Below are positions 45,419-46,234 of a DNA stretch of 46,234 nt, one piece after another. Numbering within the stretch: position 1 is the first letter of the stretch; each line of letters opens with the position of its first letter. Source of the stretch: Pirellulales bacterium (GTDB lineage: Bacteria > Planctomycetota > Planctomycetia > Pirellulales > Pirellulaceae); assembly GCA_022451045.1 (NCBI GenBank), contig JAKUOW010000002.1:41376-87609 (forward strand). Reading direction: 5' to 3'. The translations under genes were made by a program, and so were the position numbers. Under the pieces are notes generated by a model. It was not told the DNA's origin. It saw only the letters and a list, made by a program, of their open reading frames with translations, and did not search any database.

Positions 45419-45458
45419 TTGCTAGATCAATATTGAGAAGGTCTGTAGAGAAGCGTTG

Positions 45459-46234
45459 TTATTCGCTACCAGCGTCGACTGCCTCAGCGGCTTCGGCTGA
45501 TTCATTCGTTCGGGCATCAATCTCATCAGCCATTTGCTTTTGACGTTGCGTGATTAGCGTGGCGAGTTCCTGATTACGCTCGTAGAGACGAGCTAATTCC
45601 GCAGTCAAGAAGGTGTTAACCTCCACCAATTCCGCCTGGTAATTTGCCACCTCGACCTGATCACGAGTATGGAATTCAAGGTCTGTTTCCAGCGATCGCT
45701 TTTCGACCTTGTTGTCTTCGATCTGCTTTTCTACACGAGCTTTCGTATCAAGCAAGTCCTCGATATTTCGCAAAGCTGATTCGCGTCTCTGGGTCATGCG
45801 TCCTACAAAGTCATCAATCTGAAGAAAAAATATTTGATAGTCCCGCATACTTCGAACAAAGTGATGGGTTTTTTCCTCTGCAACGGCTTTTTCACCCTCA
45901 GGTTTAACAAATTCCGCGTCCGCTTCGTCCGCACGAAATACGCCAAGGGCATTTTTTTTAAACGTGACCTGATCGCCGGCGATATCAATATTAGAACCCG
46001 CAGCTGATGCCAGCTTCAGATTCTCTGAAATGGCGCGGCCTTGATTGTCAAAGAATTCCAGAAAATCCGGATTCAGAGGTACATCCGCATTCAATTGCCG
46101 GCGATATGTAGTCTGCTCTGTAAATTGGATCTTCTTGTAGCGATTTGCAGCGGGCAGTGTATCGTCCCGAATGATGCTGCCATCCAGATAAAATTCTCTA
46201 GCAAGTGCATCAGCCAGCGCCTGAACATTCGGAT
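45459..46234 (-). CDS. Coiled-coil protein (5' end beyond window)
   Basis: The frame is open to the window edge, so the N-terminus is missing; at least 258 residues are visible. The TTG at 46094 is not the real start, because the frame continues upstream with PNVQALADALAREFYLDGSI. From about residue 115 of the visible part a long coiled coil is present, with heptad-like ALRNIEDLLDTKARVEKQIE and VEVNTFLTAELARLYERNQE, and an Ala/Glu-rich tail AEAAEAVDAGSE. No family is recognised; a structural or envelope role is possible. Confidence 0.65.
   Translation of the reverse strand, partial: PNVQALADALAREFYLDGSIIRDDTLPAANRYKKIQFTEQTTYRRQLNADVPLNPDFLEFFDNQGRAISENLKLASAAGSNIDIAGDQVTFKKNALGVFRADEADAEFVKPEGEKAVAEEKTHHFVRSMRDYQIFFLQIDDFVGRMTQRRESALRNIEDLLDTKARVEKQIEDNKVEKRSLETDLEFHTRDQVEVANYQAELVEVNTFLTAELARLYERNQELATLITQRQKQMADEIDARTNESAEAAEAVDAGSE

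Noticed and set aside
45459-46094. Complete coiled-coil gene starting at TTG 46094
   Set aside because: The frame is open to the window edge and the upstream residues read as protein, so the gene is truncated by the window instead.

Overview
The window looks like chromosomal DNA of a planctomycete, most likely a marine Pirellulaceae-type bacterium. The indicators are family-level: DUF1501 proteins paired with DUF1549/DUF1553 'planctomycete cytochrome' proteins, a PmoA-like (DUF6807) protein, pre-peptidase C-terminal (PPC) domain secreted proteins, several secreted HEAT/TPR proteins, and a GC content that looks moderate. No rRNA, tRNA, CRISPR array, transposase or phage gene was seen. The two outermost genes run off the window.

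Layout. 1-3.8 kb: a truncated secreted PPC-domain protein diverges from a secreted alpha/beta hydrolase that overlaps a methyltransferase gene. 3.8-9.0 kb (minus strand): an XRE regulator, metG, a HEAT-repeat lipoprotein, aroE and bioD. The regulator gene is bracketed by inverted copies of a TCATAAGTTATGA-type repeat; the outer ends of the repeats almost touch the start codons of metG on one side and hisI on the other. 9.3-10.2 kb (plus): hisI and a RidA-family gene, ending head-to-head with pheT without a single spacer base.

10.2-22.4 kb is a long minus-strand run. In transcription order it reads rpoD, glnE, an FAD oxidoreductase, a small membrane protein, a glycosyltransferase, rpmI, rplT, pheS and pheT. 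It mixes transcription, nitrogen control and translation genes. A clear intrinsic terminator with a 20-codon leader frame lies between rplT and pheS, and competing hairpins lie between rpmI and rplT. PheT lacks the usual N-terminal OB-fold domain. GlnE keeps acidic catalytic residues only in its C-terminal half.

22.4-23.3 kb is the one large gene-free stretch (979 bp). It lies upstream of rpoD and is rich in inverted repeats, so it may hold a structured leader or a small RNA. 23.3-31.1 kb: an SDR oxidoreductase, a zinc-ribbon membrane protein coupled to an alpha/beta hydrolase, a DUF2617-like protein, a secreted HEAT/TPR protein, a lipoprotein metalloprotease-like protein and a DEAD-box helicase. 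31.3-35.1 kb (plus): glyA, a stand-alone receiver protein, a HEAT-like protein and a TlpA-type lipoprotein thioredoxin.

35.2-44.4 kb (minus) is a tight five-gene operon: DUF1501, DUF1549/1553, cytochrome-DUF1549/1553, DUF1501, PmoA-like. It looks like a duplicated two-gene module for envelope or periplasmic functions. 44.5-46.2 kb: a rhomboid protease and a truncated coiled-coil protein.

No complete new defence or mobile system is visible. The most unusual items are the repeat-bracketed regulator, the half-degenerate GlnE, the hairpin-rich rpoD leader and the rplT-pheS leader/terminator. All calls come from reading the sequence; no database search was run.
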